A stretch of DNA of 64,000 nt from Aeromonas bestiarum (GTDB lineage Bacteria; Pseudomonadota; Gammaproteobacteria; Enterobacterales; Aeromonadaceae), in the NCBI RefSeq assembly GCF_000819745.1, contig NZ_CDDA01000025.1:1-64000 (forward strand), given 5' to 3'. Both the position numbers and the translations under genes were made by a program. Under the pieces are notes generated by a model. That model saw only the letters and a program-made list of their open reading frames with translations, was not told where the DNA came from and ran no database searches. Below, piece by piece: positions 8,449 through 18,734 of the stretch. Within the stretch, counting starts at the first letter, position 1; every line of letters starts with the position of its first letter.

Positions 8449-9030
8449 ATGACTGAGTACCTGCTTTTATTGGTCGGCACAGTGCTGATTAACAACTTCG
8501 TGCTGGTGAAGTTTCTCGGCCTGTGCCCCTTCATGGGCGTCTCTGGCAAACTGGAGACAGCCATCGGCATGGGGCTGGCCACCACCTTCGTGATGACGCT
8601 GGCCAGCGCCTGTTCCTATCTGATGGAACACTATATCCTGATCCCGTTGAACATCGCCTACCTGCGCACGCTCGCCTTCATTCTTGTGATCGCCGTCGTG
8701 GTTCAGTTCACCGAGATGGTTATCCGCAAGAGCAGCCCGACCCTCTATCGCCTGCTGGGCATCTTCCTGCCGCTCATCACCACCAACTGTGCCGTGCTGG
8801 GGGTGGCGCTGCTGAGCATCAACGAGCGTCACAACTTCATCCAGAGCATCATCTACGGCTTCGGGGCTGCCTGTGGCTTCTCGCTGGTGCTGATCCTGTT
8901 TGCCGCCATGCGTGAGCGCCTGGTGGCGGCCGACGTCCCCACTCCGTTTCGCGGCGTCTCCATCGCCATGATCACCGCCGGCCTGATGTCGCTGGCCTTT
9001 ATGGGCTTTACCGGCCTCATCAAGATATAG
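8449..9030 (+). CDS. rsxA: Electron transport complex subunit RsxA/RnfA
   Basis: Integral membrane subunit of the Rnf/Rsx complex, which couples electron transfer between ferredoxin and NADH to ion movement; in E. coli it also keeps SoxR reduced. The 193-residue protein has six helices. It begins [19 protein letters not shown] and carries the conserved [11 protein letters not shown] stretch. RnfA and RnfE are paralogues with opposite topology. It is the first gene of a seven-gene run, and rsxB starts four bases after its stop. Confidence 0.96.
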   Translation: MTEYLLLLVGTVLINNFVLVKFLGLCPFMGVSGKLETAIGMGLATTFVMTLASACSYLMEHYILIPLNIAYLRTLAFILVIAVVVQFTEMVIRKSSPTLYRLLGIFLPLITTNCAVLGVALLSINERHNFIQSIIYGFGAACGFSLVLILFAAMRERLVAADVPTPFRGVSIAMITAGLMSLAFMGFTGLIKI

Positions 9031-9034
9031 CGCT

Positions 9035-9598
9035 ATGACTCACATACTCTTTGCCGTTCTGGTGTTGGCTCTGCTGGCCCTGGCCTTCGGCATCATTCTG
9101 GGCTTTGCCGCCGTCAAGTTTCATGTGGAAGCCGATCCCATCGTCGATCAGCTCGATGCCCTGTTGCCACAGACCCAGTGCGGCCAGTGCGGCTACCCGG
9201 GTTGCAAGCCTTATGCCGAGGCCCTGGCCAACGGCGATCAGATCAACAAGTGCGTGCCCGGTGGCGATGCCACCATGCGCAAGATTGCCGACCTCATGGG
9301 GGTAGAGCCCCAGCCGCTGGGCGGTGGCGAAGCCGCCGTCCCGGTAAAGAGAGTCGCCTTCATCCATGAAGATCAATGCATCGGCTGCACCAAGTGCATC
9401 CAGGCCTGTCCGGTCGATGCCATCGTCGGTGCCACCAAGGCGATGCACACCGTGATCAAAGACGAGTGCACCGGCTGCGATCTCTGTGTCGATCCCTGCC
9501 CAACCGACTGTATCGAAATGATCCCTGTGCCGACCACGGTCGACAACTGGAAGTGGGATCTGGCCAGCGTCGCCATTCCGGTCAAGATAGTGGAGTAA
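9035..9598 (+). CDS. rsxB: Electron transport complex subunit RsxB/RnfB (polyferredoxin)
   Basis: Iron-sulfur subunit with one N-terminal membrane anchor (about residues 5-25). A four-cysteine cluster motif follows (CGQCGYPGC, near residue 50), then two [4Fe-4S] ferredoxin motifs ([12 protein letters not shown] and [12 protein letters not shown], near residues 112 and 142). It passes electrons from soluble donors into the complex. The 187-residue length is normal for the family. It sits two bases before rsxC, which suggests translational coupling. Confidence 0.96.
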   Translation: MTHILFAVLVLALLALAFGIILGFAAVKFHVEADPIVDQLDALLPQTQCGQCGYPGCKPYAEALANGDQINKCVPGGDATMRKIADLMGVEPQPLGGGEAAVPVKRVAFIHEDQCIGCTKCIQACPVDAIVGATKAMHTVIKDECTGCDLCVDPCPTDCIEMIPVPTTVDNWKWDLASVAIPVKIVE

Positions 9599-9600
9599 CC

Positions 9601-11967
9601 ATGCAGTCCTTACTCGAACGCATCAAAGCCGGCACCCTGTGGGATTTTCACGGCGGCATTCATCCTCCCGAAAACAAAGATCAATCCAGTCTGACCCCTG
9701 TGGTGGACGCGGGCCTGCCGCCCCAGCTCATAATCCCGGTACGCCAGCACGCGGGCCCGGCCGGCGATCTGCTGGTGCAGGTCGGCGACAAGGTCAAGAA
9801 GGGTCAGCCGCTGACCCGCTACGACAAGGGTCGCATAGTGCCGGTGCACGCCTCCACCTCGGGCACCATCACCGCCATCGGCCACCACACGGTGGCTCAC
9901 CCCTCCGGCCTCGATGATCTCTGCATCACCCTCACCCCGGATGGGGAAGATGCCTGGGGTGAGCGCCAGGGCCGCAGCGACTACTGGAACCTGGAGCGGG
10001 GCGAGCTGCTGGAACGCATCCAGCAGGCGGGCATTGCGGGCCTCGGCGGCGCCGTGTTCCCGACCCACAGCAAGCTGGACGGTCGCGGTCAGCTGACCGA
10101 GATCCTGATCGTCAACGGGCTGGAGTGCGAGCCCTACATCAGCACCGACGATCGGCTGATGCAGGAGTATGCCGACGAGATCATGGACGGCATCCGGGTG
10201 CTCAAGCACCTGCTCAAGCCCAAGCTGACCCTGATCGGGGTGGAAGACAACAAGCCGGCCGCCATCGGCGAGCTGACCCGTCACGCCACCGACGAAGACG
10301 TGCTGGTCAAGACGGTGCCGACCAAGTACCCCTCGGGCGGCGCCAAGCAGACCATAGAGCTGCTCACGGGCCGTCAGGTGCCCAAGGGGGGCCGCGCCGT
10401 GGACATGGGCATCATGGTGCTCAACGTGGCCACAGTGTTTGCCATCAAGCGCGCCATCATCGACGGCGAGCCGCTCATCTCCCGCATCGTCACCCTCACC
10501 GGCGACGCCTTCAAGAAACCGGGCAACGCCTGGGTGCTGCTGGGTACCCCGGTGCGCTGGTTGCTGCAGCGTTTCGAGCTGCAACCCGAGGCGGACCAGA
10601 GGGTCATCATGGGGGGCCCCATGATGGGCTTCACCCTGCCCCACGCCATGGTGCCCGTGGTCAAGGCCACCAACTGCCTGCTCTCCCCCACCCGGGCCGA
10701 GCTGCCACCGCCCGGCCCGGAACAGGCCTGCATTCGCTGCAGCGCCTGCGCCGACGCCTGCCCGGCCAACCTGCTGCCCCAGGAGCTCTACTGGTACAGC
10801 CGAGCCAAGGAGTACGACAAGGCCGAAGGATTCAACCTGTTCGATTGCATCGAGTGCGGCGCCTGCGCCTGGGTCTGCCCGAGCGAGATCCCCCTGGTGC
10901 AGTACTACAAGATTGCCAAGGATGACATCCGCGAGGCGCGCGCCGAGGCCGAGAAGGCCGAGCGTGCCAAGCAGCGTTTCGAGGCCAAGCAGGCCCGCTT
11001 CGAGCGGGAAAAAGCGGCCCGCGAGGCTCGCCACGCCGAAGCAGCGGCCCAGCGCCGCCAGGCCATGACGGCCGCCGGTGGCGAAGATCCGGTCGCCGCC
11101 GCCCTGGCCCGTATCAAGGCCAAGCAGGAGGCAACCGCCAGCGGGGCGGCTGATCAGCCCGACAACAGCGCCATGATTGCCGCCCGCGAGGCGCGCAAGC
11201 AGGAAGCCATCGCTCGGCGCGCAGCCAAGGCGGCCAGCGGCGATGAGCACACAGATGTTGCACCAACACCAGCGGCACAGGATCCGAAAAAAGCAGCCAT
11301 CGCTGCAGCCTTGGCCCGTGCCAAGGCCAAAAAGGCCGCTCAAGTTGCGGATGACAAGGTCGCCGAACCCGGGGCTATCGCTGTCGAAGCCGAGCCGGCC
11401 ATCGGATCCGCCCCGGCTGCCGCAGAAGTCGATCCCAAAAAGGCGGCCATTGTCGCCGCCATCGCCCGTGCCAAGGCCAAAAAGGCAGCTGGCTCGCAAG
11501 GTGACGAAGCTGTTGCGGATAGCCCTGTCGCCGCGCCACAGTCTGACTCCGCCGCTGACGCGGATCCCAAGAAGGCGGCCATCGCTGCCGCCATTGCCCG
11601 TGCCAAGGCCAAGAAGGCCGTTCAGGCACAAGGTGACGCGGCCGTGACCGAGGGTGAAGACGCCGTCGCTGCAACCCCTGCCACAGCACCGCAGCCTGAC
11701 GCCGATCCCAAGAAGGTGGCCATCGCTGCCGCCATTGCCCGTGCCAAGGCCAAGAAAGCCGCTCAGGCGCAAGGTGATGCGGCCGTGACCGAGGGTGAAG
11801 ACATCGTCGCTGCAACCCCTGCCGCAGCACCGCAGCCTGACGCCGCCGACGCCGCCCCCAAGAAAGCAGCCATTGCCGCCGCCGTGGCCCGCGCCAAGGC
11901 CCGGAAACTGGCGGCCGAGGCGGCTGCCCAGGCTTCCCCTTCTCCATCGACTGACAAGAGCCACTGA
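9601..11967 (+). CDS. rsxC: Electron transport complex subunit RsxC/RnfC with repeat-rich C-terminal tail
   Basis: Peripheral subunit that binds NADH and FMN and carries two [4Fe-4S] clusters. The ATG at 9601 is chosen because the product then starts MQSLLERIKAGTLWDF, as in RnfC proteins. Order: an N-terminal barrel, an NADH-binding glycine-rich segment near residues 130-250, then cluster motifs CIRCSACADACP and CIECGACAWVCP near residues 377 and 416. From about residue 440 the tail is coiled-coil-like and rich in Ala, Lys and Glu. From about residue 560 it holds five copies of a DPKKAAIAAAIARAKAKKA module. At 788 residues it is long for RnfC because of this tail. Tails of this kind are common in gammaproteobacterial RnfC and vary in repeat number. 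Confidence 0.95.
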   Translation: MQSLLERIKAGTLWDFHGGIHPPENKDQSSLTPVVDAGLPPQLIIPVRQHAGPAGDLLVQVGDKVKKGQPLTRYDKGRIVPVHASTSGTITAIGHHTVAHPSGLDDLCITLTPDGEDAWGERQGRSDYWNLERGELLERIQQAGIAGLGGAVFPTHSKLDGRGQLTEILIVNGLECEPYISTDDRLMQEYADEIMDGIRVLKHLLKPKLTLIGVEDNKPAAIGELTRHATDEDVLVKTVPTKYPSGGAKQTIELLTGRQVPKGGRAVDMGIMVLNVATVFAIKRAIIDGEPLISRIVTLTGDAFKKPGNAWVLLGTPVRWLLQRFELQPEADQRVIMGGPMMGFTLPHAMVPVVKATNCLLSPTRAELPPPGPEQACIRCSACADACPANLLPQELYWYSRAKEYDKAEGFNLFDCIECGACAWVCPSEIPLVQYYKIAKDDIREARAEAEKAERAKQRFEAKQARFEREKAAREARHAEAAAQRRQAMTAAGGEDPVAAALARIKAKQEATASGAADQPDNSAMIAAREARKQEAIARRAAKAASGDEHTDVAPTPAAQDPKKAAIAAALARAKAKKAAQVADDKVAEPGAIAVEAEPAIGSAPAAAEVDPKKAAIVAAIARAKAKKAAGSQGDEAVADSPVAAPQSDSAADADPKKAAIAAAIARAKAKKAVQAQGDAAVTEGEDAVAATPATAPQPDADPKKVAIAAAIARAKAKKAAQAQGDAAVTEGEDIVAATPAAAPQPDAADAAPKKAAIAAAVARAKARKLAAEAAAQASPSPSTDKSH
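11281..11925 (+). repeat. Five in-frame repeats in the rsxC tail
   Basis: Modules start at about 11281, 11431, 11563, 11704 and 11854, so the period is 132-150 bp. The first 19 codons of each (DPKKAAIAAAIARAKAKKA-like) are nearly invariant, and the linkers are variable, Ala/Pro/Asp-rich and acidic. Repeats 3 and 4 are almost identical in DNA, including the linker with AVTEGED, which indicates recent duplication. All period lengths are multiples of three. Confidence 0.9.
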
Positions 11968-11970
11968 TCC

Positions 11971-13023
11971 ATGTTCAATATCGCGAGTGCGCCGTTTGCC
12001 CATAACCGCAAACAGACCCAGACCCTGATGTTGCTGGTGATCCTGGCATGTCTGCCCGGTTTTCTGGCGCAGACCTGGTTCTTCGGCTGGGGCACCCTGA
12101 TCCAGATCCTGCTGGCGCTGGTGACGGCGCTGGGTGCAGAGGCCTTGGTACTCAAGTTGCGCCACCGTCCCATCAAACCCGCCCTGATGGATGGCAGCGC
12201 GGCGCTGACCGCCGTGCTGATCGGCCTCTCCCTGCCGCCCCTGCTGCCCTGGTGGATGCTGGTACTCGGCACCGCCTTTGCCATCATCATCGCCAAGCAC
12301 CTCTACGGCGGGCTGGGCCAGAACCTGTTCAATCCGGCCATGGTGGCCTATGTGCTGCTGCTGGTCTCCTTCCCGGTACAGATGACCAGCTGGTTGCCGC
12401 CGTCCAGCATAGCCGCCTATGACATCGGCTTCGGCGATGCGGCATCCGTCATCTTCACCGGCTTCAGCCTGGACGGCTACAGCATGGCGCAGCTCAAGCA
12501 GGGGGTGGATGGCCTCACCATGGCCACACCGCTCGATACCCTGAAAACAGGGCTGACCCAGGGGCTCACCGCCGGCGAGGTGATGACCCACGCCGTGTTC
12601 GAGGGCTGGGGCGGCATCGGCTGGAGCTGGGTCAACCTCGGTTACCTGCTGGGCGGCCTGTTCCTGCTGCAACAGAAGGTGATCAACTGGCGCATTCCGG
12701 GAGCCATCCTGGGCGCCTTGCTGCTGGCGGCCACCCTGGGTTATCTGATGACGCCGGATGCCACCGCCACCCCCATGTTCCACCTGTTCAGCGGCGCCAC
12801 CATGCTGGGGGCCTTCTTCATCGCCACCGATCCGGTGAGTGCCAGCACCACACCCCGTGGCCGTCTGGTCTATGGCGTACTGATCGGCGTGCTGGTCTAC
12901 CTCATCCGCCGCTTTGGCGGCTACCCGGATGCCTTCGCCTTCGCCGTGCTGCTGGCCAACTTGTGCGTACCGCTGATCGACAGCCTGACACGTCCCAAGG
13001 TCTATGGAGCACGCCGCAAATGA
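11971..13023 (+). CDS. rsxD: Electron transport complex subunit RsxD/RnfD
   Basis: Membrane subunit of 350 residues with about nine helices and covalently bound FMN in the family. The N-terminal [15 protein letters not shown] motif is typical. The SxTT-like flavin-linkage segment is visible in [13 protein letters not shown] (Thr of MATP) near residue 185, and [13 protein letters not shown] near residue 285 is conserved. It starts three bases after the rsxC stop. The larger periplasmic loop follows the flavin site. Confidence 0.95.
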   Translation: MFNIASAPFAHNRKQTQTLMLLVILACLPGFLAQTWFFGWGTLIQILLALVTALGAEALVLKLRHRPIKPALMDGSAALTAVLIGLSLPPLLPWWMLVLGTAFAIIIAKHLYGGLGQNLFNPAMVAYVLLLVSFPVQMTSWLPPSSIAAYDIGFGDAASVIFTGFSLDGYSMAQLKQGVDGLTMATPLDTLKTGLTQGLTAGEVMTHAVFEGWGGIGWSWVNLGYLLGGLFLLQQKVINWRIPGAILGALLLAATLGYLMTPDATATPMFHLFSGATMLGAFFIATDPVSASTTPRGRLVYGVLIGVLVYLIRRFGGYPDAFAFAVLLANLCVPLIDSLTRPKVYGARRK

Positions 13024-13057
13024 CCCCGGCGCACACCTCACTCTCAGGAAAGATTCA

Positions 13058-13690
13058 ATGTTAAAGAGCATGCGCAAGAACGGCGTCACCCTGGCGCTGT
13101 TTGCCCTGGCCTGCACCGCCGTCGTGGTGCTGACCAATGAGCTGACCCGCGACAGGATCGCCCATCAGCAGCAGCTGGAGAAGCTGCGCACCCTCTCGGC
13201 CCTGTTGCCGGAGGGGAGCTATGACAATGATCTGGTGGCCAGCTGCAAGCGGGTGCAGAGCAAGACCTATCTGGGCAGCGATCAGGCCATGCCGCTCTAC
13301 ACAGCGACCCTGCAGGGCGAGACCACAGGCTATGCGCTGGAAACCGTGGCCCCCGACGGCTACAGTGGGGCCATCCGCCTCATCGTCGGCACAGATGCCA
13401 AGGGCAACGTCAGCGCGGTGCGGGTACTGGCCCACAATGAGACGCCGGGCCTGGGTGACAAGATAGAGTTGAAGAAATCGAGCTGGATCAACAGTTTTGT
13501 CGGCAAGTTCCTCAACCGCGACAACGAGGCCAACTGGGCGGTGAAGAAGGATGGTGGTGAATTCGATGCCTTCACCGGCGCCACCATCACACCCCGCGCC
13601 GTGGTCAAGGCGGTGAAGAACCTGCTGCTGTTGCAGCAGGAACACCCTGAATTGCTGCGGGATGCCCCCTCCTGTGACGCCACCCCATAA
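13058..13690 (+). CDS. rsxG: Electron transport complex subunit RsxG/RnfG
   Basis: Flavoprotein subunit of 210 residues with one N-terminal transmembrane helix and a periplasmic domain. The covalent FMN site is the Thr of the FTGATITP motif near residue 175. An upstream in-frame ATG at 13004 overlaps rsxD. The ATG at 13058 is preferred because AGGAAAG lies just upstream and the product starts [15 protein letters not shown], as in relatives. It ends 16 bases before the rsxE start. Confidence 0.94.
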   Translation: MLKSMRKNGVTLALFALACTAVVVLTNELTRDRIAHQQQLEKLRTLSALLPEGSYDNDLVASCKRVQSKTYLGSDQAMPLYTATLQGETTGYALETVAPDGYSGAIRLIVGTDAKGNVSAVRVLAHNETPGLGDKIELKKSSWINSFVGKFLNRDNEANWAVKKDGGEFDAFTGATITPRAVVKAVKNLLLLQQEHPELLRDAPSCDATP

Positions 13691-13706
13691 CGCCGGAGCA
13701 CAAGCC

Positions 13707-14465
13707 ATGGAACAAGTTGATGTGATTGACGGCCAGAGCCTCGCCAACGAAGGCAATGGCCGCCGCGAAGAGCTCAAGGAGCTGATGCTGCAGGGGCTGT
13801 GGAAGAACAACCCCTCCCTGGTACAGGTGCTGGGGCTCTGCCCCACCCTGGCGGTCTCCTCCACCTTCACCAATGCCCTGGGGCTGGGATTGGCCACCAT
13901 GGTGGTACTGGTCAGCTCCAACCTCGCCATCTCCCTGGTGCGCAACCTGGTGCCCAAGGATATCCGCATCCCGGTCTACGTGATGATCATCGCCGCCCTG
14001 GTGACCAGCGTGCAGCTGTTGATGAACGCCTACACCTATGGCCTCTATCAGGCGCTCGGCATCTTCATCGCCCTGATCGTCACCAACTGCGTCATCATAG
14101 GCCGGGCCGAGGCCTATGCCTCCAAGAACCCGCCGCTGCTGGCGGCCCTCGACGGCTTCATGATGGGGCTGGGCTTTACCCTGGTGCTGCTGGTGCTCGG
14201 GGGGCTGCGGGAGATCATCGGCATGGGTACCCTGTTCGACGGCGCCGACCTGCTGCTGGGGGACTGGGCCAAGTCATTGCGCATCGAGCTGTTCCACGCC
14301 GACGCCAGCCTGCTGCTGGCGATCCTGCCTCCCGGCGGCTTCATCGGGCTGGGCCTGATGATCGCCGGCAAGAACGCCATCAACGACCGGCTGGGCCGCA
14401 AGCAGGCCGCCGACAAGGCCCACTGCGCCGTGCCGGCAGCGGGCGCCCGCGCGACCCAGCTCTGA
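13707..14465 (+). CDS. rsxE: Electron transport complex subunit RsxE/RnfE
   Basis: Six-helix membrane subunit paralogous to RsxA. The conserved [20 protein letters not shown] lies near residues 29-48, the [12 protein letters not shown] block near residue 125, and the [13 protein letters not shown] block near residue 210. The ATG at 13707 has GGAG upstream; an in-frame ATG at 13662 lies inside rsxG and is disfavoured. The C-terminus is slightly extended with Ala/Lys-rich residues. It is 14 bases before nth, the classical rsx-nth arrangement. Confidence 0.94.
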   Translation: MEQVDVIDGQSLANEGNGRREELKELMLQGLWKNNPSLVQVLGLCPTLAVSSTFTNALGLGLATMVVLVSSNLAISLVRNLVPKDIRIPVYVMIIAALVTSVQLLMNAYTYGLYQALGIFIALIVTNCVIIGRAEAYASKNPPLLAALDGFMMGLGFTLVLLVLGGLREIIGMGTLFDGADLLLGDWAKSLRIELFHADASLLLAILPPGGFIGLGLMIAGKNAINDRLGRKQAADKAHCAVPAAGARATQL

Positions 14466-14479
14466 GACAAGAGGGAGCC

Positions 14480-15121
14480 ATGAACAACCAGAAACGCAGG
14501 CAGATCCTGGAGCGGCTGCGGGATGACAATCCCCACCCGACCACAGAGCTCAACTTCAAGACACCGTTCGAGCTGCTGATCGCCGTGCTGTTGTCGGCCC
14601 AGGCCACAGACGTGAGCGTCAACAAGGCCACCGACAAGCTCTATCCGGTGGCCAACACGCCCCAGGCCATGCTGGATCTGGGGGTAGACGGGCTCAAGTC
14701 GTACATCAAGACCATAGGCCTGTTCAACACCAAGGCCGAGAACGTCATCAAGACCTGCGCCATCCTGCTGGAGCGCCACGGCGGCGAGGTGCCGGAGAAC
14801 CGCGAGGCGCTGGAAGCCCTGCCCGGCGTCGGTCGCAAGACCGCCAACGTGGTGCTCAACACCGCCTTCGGCTGGCCTACCATAGCCGTTGATACCCACA
14901 TCTTTCGGGTGTCGAATCGCACCGGTTTCGCGGTGGGCAAGAACGTGGATCAGGTGGAAGAGAAACTGCTGAAGGTGGTGCCCGCCGAGTTCAAGCTGGA
15001 CGTGCACCACTGGTTGATCCTGCACGGCCGTTACACCTGTCTGGCTCGCAAACCCCGCTGTGGTTCCTGTATCATCGAGGACCTTTGCGAGTACAAAGAG
15101 AAGATCTACCCGGAGAGCTAG
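14480..15121 (+). CDS. nth: Endonuclease III
   Basis: DNA glycosylase/AP lyase of base-excision repair acting on oxidised pyrimidines. The 213-residue protein has the helix-hairpin-helix LPGVGRKTANVV with the catalytic lysine near residue 120, and the catalytic aspartate in IAVDTHIFR near residue 138. It ends with the [4Fe-4S] ligand set C-x6-C-x2-C-x5-C (CLARKPRCGSCIIEDLC). GAGGGAGCC precedes the ATG at 14480. As last gene of the rsx operon it shares its transcription. Confidence 0.97.
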   Translation: MNNQKRRQILERLRDDNPHPTTELNFKTPFELLIAVLLSAQATDVSVNKATDKLYPVANTPQAMLDLGVDGLKSYIKTIGLFNTKAENVIKTCAILLERHGGEVPENREALEALPGVGRKTANVVLNTAFGWPTIAVDTHIFRVSNRTGFAVGKNVDQVEEKLLKVVPAEFKLDVHHWLILHGRYTCLARKPRCGSCIIEDLCEYKEKIYPES

Positions 15122-15182
15122 GCAACCATTGCCTCCTCCTGCCTGATTACAGAATCGTGAATCCCAAGGGGAGAATTAAGCC

Positions 15183-15596
15183 ATGAGAATTCTGCACACC
15201 ATGCTGCGCGTCGGCGATCTGCAACGCTCCATCGACTTCTACACCCGGGTGCTGGGGATGAAGCTGTTGCGCAAGAGCGAGAACAGCGAATACAAGTACA
15301 CCCTGGCCTTCGTCGGTTACGGCGACGAGAAGGATGAGGCCGTCATCGAGCTCACCTACAACTGGGGCGTGAGCGAGTATGAGCTGGGATCGGCCTACGG
15401 CCACATCGCGCTGGAAGCGGACGACATCTATGGCACCTGCGATGCGCTGCGTGCCGCCGGCGCCAAGATCACCCGCGAGCCGGGCCCGGTCAAGGGTGGC
15501 AAGACGGTCATCGCCTTCGTGGAAGATCCGGATGGTTACAAGATTGAACTGATCGCCAAGAAAGATGCAGGCACAGGCCTGGGTGACAGCTTCTAA
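15183..15596 (+). CDS. gloA: Lactoylglutathione lyase (glyoxalase I)
   Basis: Converts the hemithioacetal of methylglyoxal and glutathione to S-lactoylglutathione. The 137-residue protein keeps all four metal ligands of the nickel-type bacterial enzyme: His5, Glu56, His74 and Glu122, at the same numbers as in E. coli GloA. The N-terminus [17 protein letters not shown] is typical. It has its own ribosome site (AAGGGGAGAATTAAGCC) 61 bp after nth and ends at a terminator. Confidence 0.97.
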   Translation: MRILHTMLRVGDLQRSIDFYTRVLGMKLLRKSENSEYKYTLAFVGYGDEKDEAVIELTYNWGVSEYELGSAYGHIALEADDIYGTCDALRAAGAKITREPGPVKGGKTVIAFVEDPDGYKIELIAKKDAGTGLGDSF

Positions 15597-15621
15597 GGCA
15601 TGGTCAGGACAAGATCCCCAT

Positions 15622-15648
15622 AAAAAAGAGCGCCAAGGCGCTCTTTTT
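15622..15648. terminator. gloA / motY bidirectional terminator
   Basis: AAGAGCGCC-AA-GGCGCTCTT stem with A and T runs on the two sides, between convergent gloA and motY. Confidence 0.85.
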
Positions 15649-15668
15649 CATTGAATGATATCCGCCCA

Positions 15669-16544
15669 TCAGATGGCGCCATTACGGCCCATGTTGATCA
15701 CCACACGCCGGTTCCTGGCGCGGCCATCTTCGGTTTCGTTGGAGGCGACGTGCTGCTTCTCGCCATGCCCCTCGACCGAGACCTTGCCAGGTTCGATACC
15801 CAGATCCACAAACACCTTCTTGATGGCATCGGCCCGTTTCTCGGAGAGTTTCTGGTTCGGCCAGCGACCGCCATAGCTGTCGCTGTAGGCGTCGATCACC
15901 ACCACATCGATACTCTTGTCGACCTTCACATACTCGCCGATCATCGCCAGCCGCCGTTTGGAAGCCAGCGACAGCTGGTCGCTGTTCTTGTCATAGGTGA
16001 GCACGCTGAAGGCGATGTCGTTGAAGCTGTATGGCAGCAGGCCGTTCAGGCAATCCACGAAAGCCTGATACTTGACCCGGAAGTTGACCGAGGAGAGCGA
16101 CACCCGCACCGGCCGGTTCTGGCGATACCAGTCGCGGTACTGGAAGGTCGGCATACGCCCCCCCTCCAGCTCGTCCAGCATGGTCCAGGCGGTCTGCCCC
16201 TCCACCAGGCCATCGAACTGCTGGTAGAAACGCAGCTGGCTCACTTCCCGTCCGGCGATGCCGGGACGCCAGACTGGCGGCATGATCCCCAGACTGACCG
16301 TCTGGGTCTGAGCCTGCTGACGCAGCCCCTTGAGTTCGAAATCCAGATTGATCTTGCGGCCGGCCCGACTGACGAAGGCCCCCGTACCCCAGTTGGGAAT
16401 AGGGTGTTCTAGGCGACACTCCACTTGCGTGTCCGAGGTCAGGCGCCAGACGGATTGATCCAGGCCGGCACCAAACTCGGTGACGCCCGCCTGTAACTGC
16501 ATACTCACGGATATGCTGACCAACCCTAACATCCAAGCGTTCAA
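15669..16544 (-). CDS. motY: Sodium-driven flagellar motor T-ring protein MotY
   Basis: Periplasmic flagellar protein that, with MotX, forms the T ring stabilising the PomAB-type stator. Order: a signal peptide ending near QLQA, an N-terminal MotY domain (PNWGTGAFVSRAGRKINLDF and a WRPG motif), then a C-terminal OmpA-like peptidoglycan-binding domain with LSEKRADAIKKVF and GHGEK, ending in NRRVVI. The start is unclear. A GTG at 16559 precedes the GGAGGGCAGG sequence, so the TTG at 16544 after that ribosome site is chosen; it gives MNAWMLGLVS, similar to Vibrio MotY. ATG 16532 is the other option. Confidence 0.92.
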   Translation of the reverse strand: MNAWMLGLVSISVSMQLQAGVTEFGAGLDQSVWRLTSDTQVECRLEHPIPNWGTGAFVSRAGRKINLDFELKGLRQQAQTQTVSLGIMPPVWRPGIAGREVSQLRFYQQFDGLVEGQTAWTMLDELEGGRMPTFQYRDWYRQNRPVRVSLSSVNFRVKYQAFVDCLNGLLPYSFNDIAFSVLTYDKNSDQLSLASKRRLAMIGEYVKVDKSIDVVVIDAYSDSYGGRWPNQKLSEKRADAIKKVFVDLGIEPGKVSVEGHGEKQHVASNETEDGRARNRRVVINMGRNGAI

Positions 16545-16612
16545 CTGCCTGCCCTCCACACGATCTCACGTTAGGTATCGGCAAGGGCAGGACAAGCTTT
16601 AGGGCAAACCAC

Positions 16613-18586
16613 TCAGTGGGGTGCAGGACGCTCCATCAGCTTGAAACTGGCGATGCGGCCCGCCAGCTCGCGAGCCAGCAGATCCAGCTCGGCGCTGTTC
16701 TGCTGCAAGGTTTCCGAGTGCAGGCGATGGGCCTCGTACACCTCGCGTATGGTCATCACGTTGTGCTGTATGTCGTCGGTGACGTAGCGCTGCTCCTCAG
16801 TGGCCGTCGCCACCTGGGCCGTCATGTCGCTCACCTTGCGCACCTCGTTGACTATGTCGGTCAGCTCGCTGCCCGCCCGCTTGGCCTCGGTCACGCTCAG
16901 GCCCGCCTGCTCTGTGCCCAGGTGCATGGCGGTGACCGCCTGATTGGCGCCCTGGCGCAAACGGACCAGCATACGCGCTATGTCATCCGCCGCCTGCTGG
17001 GTACGGGAGGCGAGCGCCCTCACCTCTTCGGCCACCACCGCAAAACCGCGGCCTGACTCACCGGCACGGGCCGCTTCGATGGCGGCGTTGAGGGCCAGCA
17101 AATTGGTGCGATCCGAGATCTGCTTGATGAGGTTGAGCGCCTCGCCGACCGACTCTGTATCCTGATGCAGGCTGTCCACCAGTTGCTGGGTATCGATCAG
17201 GGTGCCCGCCACCTGCTGGATGGCGTCTATGGTCTGATCCACCTCTTTATCACCCTGGCGGGCCCGGCCTATGGCCTGCTGGGTCGCCAGCGAGGTCTGG
17301 GTCGCGTTGCGCGCAATCTCGGCCACGGTGGAAGCCATCTCGGTGGCGGCGGTCGCCACCAGATCCACCTGACCAAAGCCCCTGACCACGCCGGCGTTGA
17401 CCTCGGCTATCACGTCTGCCGACGCGGCGGCGCTGCGGGCCAGCACCTCGCAGGAGCGGCGTACCGCCAGCAGCAGCCCCTCGAGATGTGCGAGGAAATG
17501 GTTCAGATCCCGTGCCAGCGCGCCCAGCTCGTCACCGGATTGCCAGTTGACCCGCACCGTCAGGTCATTCTCCTGCACCAGCCGTTTGAAGGTCTGGTGC
17601 AGGGCCATGAAGCCCAGATGCAGATCCCGCACCACCCGCCAGCAGACGAAGGTGGTCAGCGCCACGCACAGCAAGACCCCGATAGCCGCCCACCAGAAGT
17701 CGCTGGCACTTTGGGCCCGCATCTGGCCGACCCGCTCGGACAGCTGCTGGTAGAGGCGATCCTCACTCTCCTTGAGCAGGCCAATCTTGTCGGTACTCAA
17801 GGCAAACCAGGCCTCGGCATCGATCCCGAAGCCCCCGGTGGCCGCCTTGTCCAGCGCCAGTTTTTCCATAGCCGCCACCTTGGCCACCACGGGAGAGGCC
17901 AGGCTGTCGGCCAGCAGCTGACGCTGTGACGGGCTGGCCACCGCCTGGAAACGCTCGAGATAGGTATTCTGGGCCGCCAGCAGGGAGATGAATTGCTGCA
18001 ACAGCGCGGGGGTGAAGCCGTCACGACCGAACACATTGCTCAGGGTCGCCCGCTCCAGCCCCATGCGCTCCTTGCTCTGCAAGAAGGCGGCATAGGCATT
18101 GGTCTGCAGCGCTATGTCGGCATCCTGGCTGTTGAGGCTGACCTGATCCACCACGGCCAGCAGCTGACTGATGAGACGACTGTAGAAGCTGACCTGCTCC
18201 GCCACCTCGACCCCCAGCGCACCGACCCGTTCACGCATGGCGACAAGCCCGGTCAGTGCCTGTTGCACCTCTCCCAGCGCCAGCAGGGCGGGCTCCTCGT
18301 GAAAACGTGCCAGCAGGGTATCGACCAGCTTGCGCTGGGCGGGCAGAGCGTCGCGGAACTTGTTGCCGCCGGAGCCCAAAAAACCCGCCGACATGCCGCG
18401 CTCCTTTTGCAGCTCGTGGGCCAGTTGCGCCGCCTCCCGCACCACCTCGAGCGCGACCTGCGCCTGCGCCATCTTCTGCTCGACCCGATAACGCTCATAC
18501 ACGTATCGGCCGGAGAAAAACAGCAAAGCCAGCAGCGGCAGGCAGACCACCAGCAACATCTTGTGCGCCAATCCCAGCTTATTCAT
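16613..18586 (-). CDS. Methyl-accepting chemotaxis protein with NIT sensor domain
   Basis: Inner-membrane chemoreceptor of 657 residues. A first membrane helix (residues 8-28) is followed by a periplasmic NIT-type domain, whose signature is [14 protein letters not shown] second helix near residue 310 is followed by HAMP and the cytoplasmic hairpin, with the conserved tip containing [18 protein letters not shown] sequence. NIT domains are named for nitrate and nitrite sensing; the ligand here is unproven. The ATG at 18586 has GGGGAG six bases upstream, so the longer frame to 18619 is not used. It lies 53 bp or more from motY on the same strand and is divergent from rnt. Confidence 0.93.
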   Translation of the reverse strand: MNKLGLAHKMLLVVCLPLLALLFFSGRYVYERYRVEQKMAQAQVALEVVREAAQLAHELQKERGMSAGFLGSGGNKFRDALPAQRKLVDTLLARFHEEPALLALGEVQQALTGLVAMRERVGALGVEVAEQVSFYSRLISQLLAVVDQVSLNSQDADIALQTNAYAAFLQSKERMGLERATLSNVFGRDGFTPALLQQFISLLAAQNTYLERFQAVASPSQRQLLADSLASPVVAKVAAMEKLALDKAATGGFGIDAEAWFALSTDKIGLLKESEDRLYQQLSERVGQMRAQSASDFWWAAIGVLLCVALTTFVCWRVVRDLHLGFMALHQTFKRLVQENDLTVRVNWQSGDELGALARDLNHFLAHLEGLLLAVRRSCEVLARSAAASADVIAEVNAGVVRGFGQVDLVATAATEMASTVAEIARNATQTSLATQQAIGRARQGDKEVDQTIDAIQQVAGTLIDTQQLVDSLHQDTESVGEALNLIKQISDRTNLLALNAAIEAARAGESGRGFAVVAEEVRALASRTQQAADDIARMLVRLRQGANQAVTAMHLGTEQAGLSVTEAKRAGSELTDIVNEVRKVSDMTAQVATATEEQRYVTDDIQHNVMTIREVYEAHRLHSETLQQNSAELDLLARELAGRIASFKLMERPAPH

Positions 18587-18734
18587 CGTCGCTCCCCATT
18601 CCATTGTTGAAGTGGTCAATTATAAGCCCGAGTGTCGATAATAGAATCAGACACCTGTCTCATGGCTGCGGATGAGGGACAAGGGCCGGCTTTTTTGCCA
18701 TAATGCCGCCTCATTTCACGCCGACCGAGATACC

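Noticed and set aside
11281-11925. Regular repeats considered as a CRISPR or minisatellite locus
   Set aside because: Repeats are in frame inside rsxC, 132-150 bp long, and encode one protein module.
9610-13137. 1175-codon open frame on the minus strand opposite rsxC and rsxD
   Set aside because: Shadow of high-GC coding DNA; low-complexity Gly/His/Asp/Arg composition and no motif, while the plus strand has unambiguous RsxC and RsxD.
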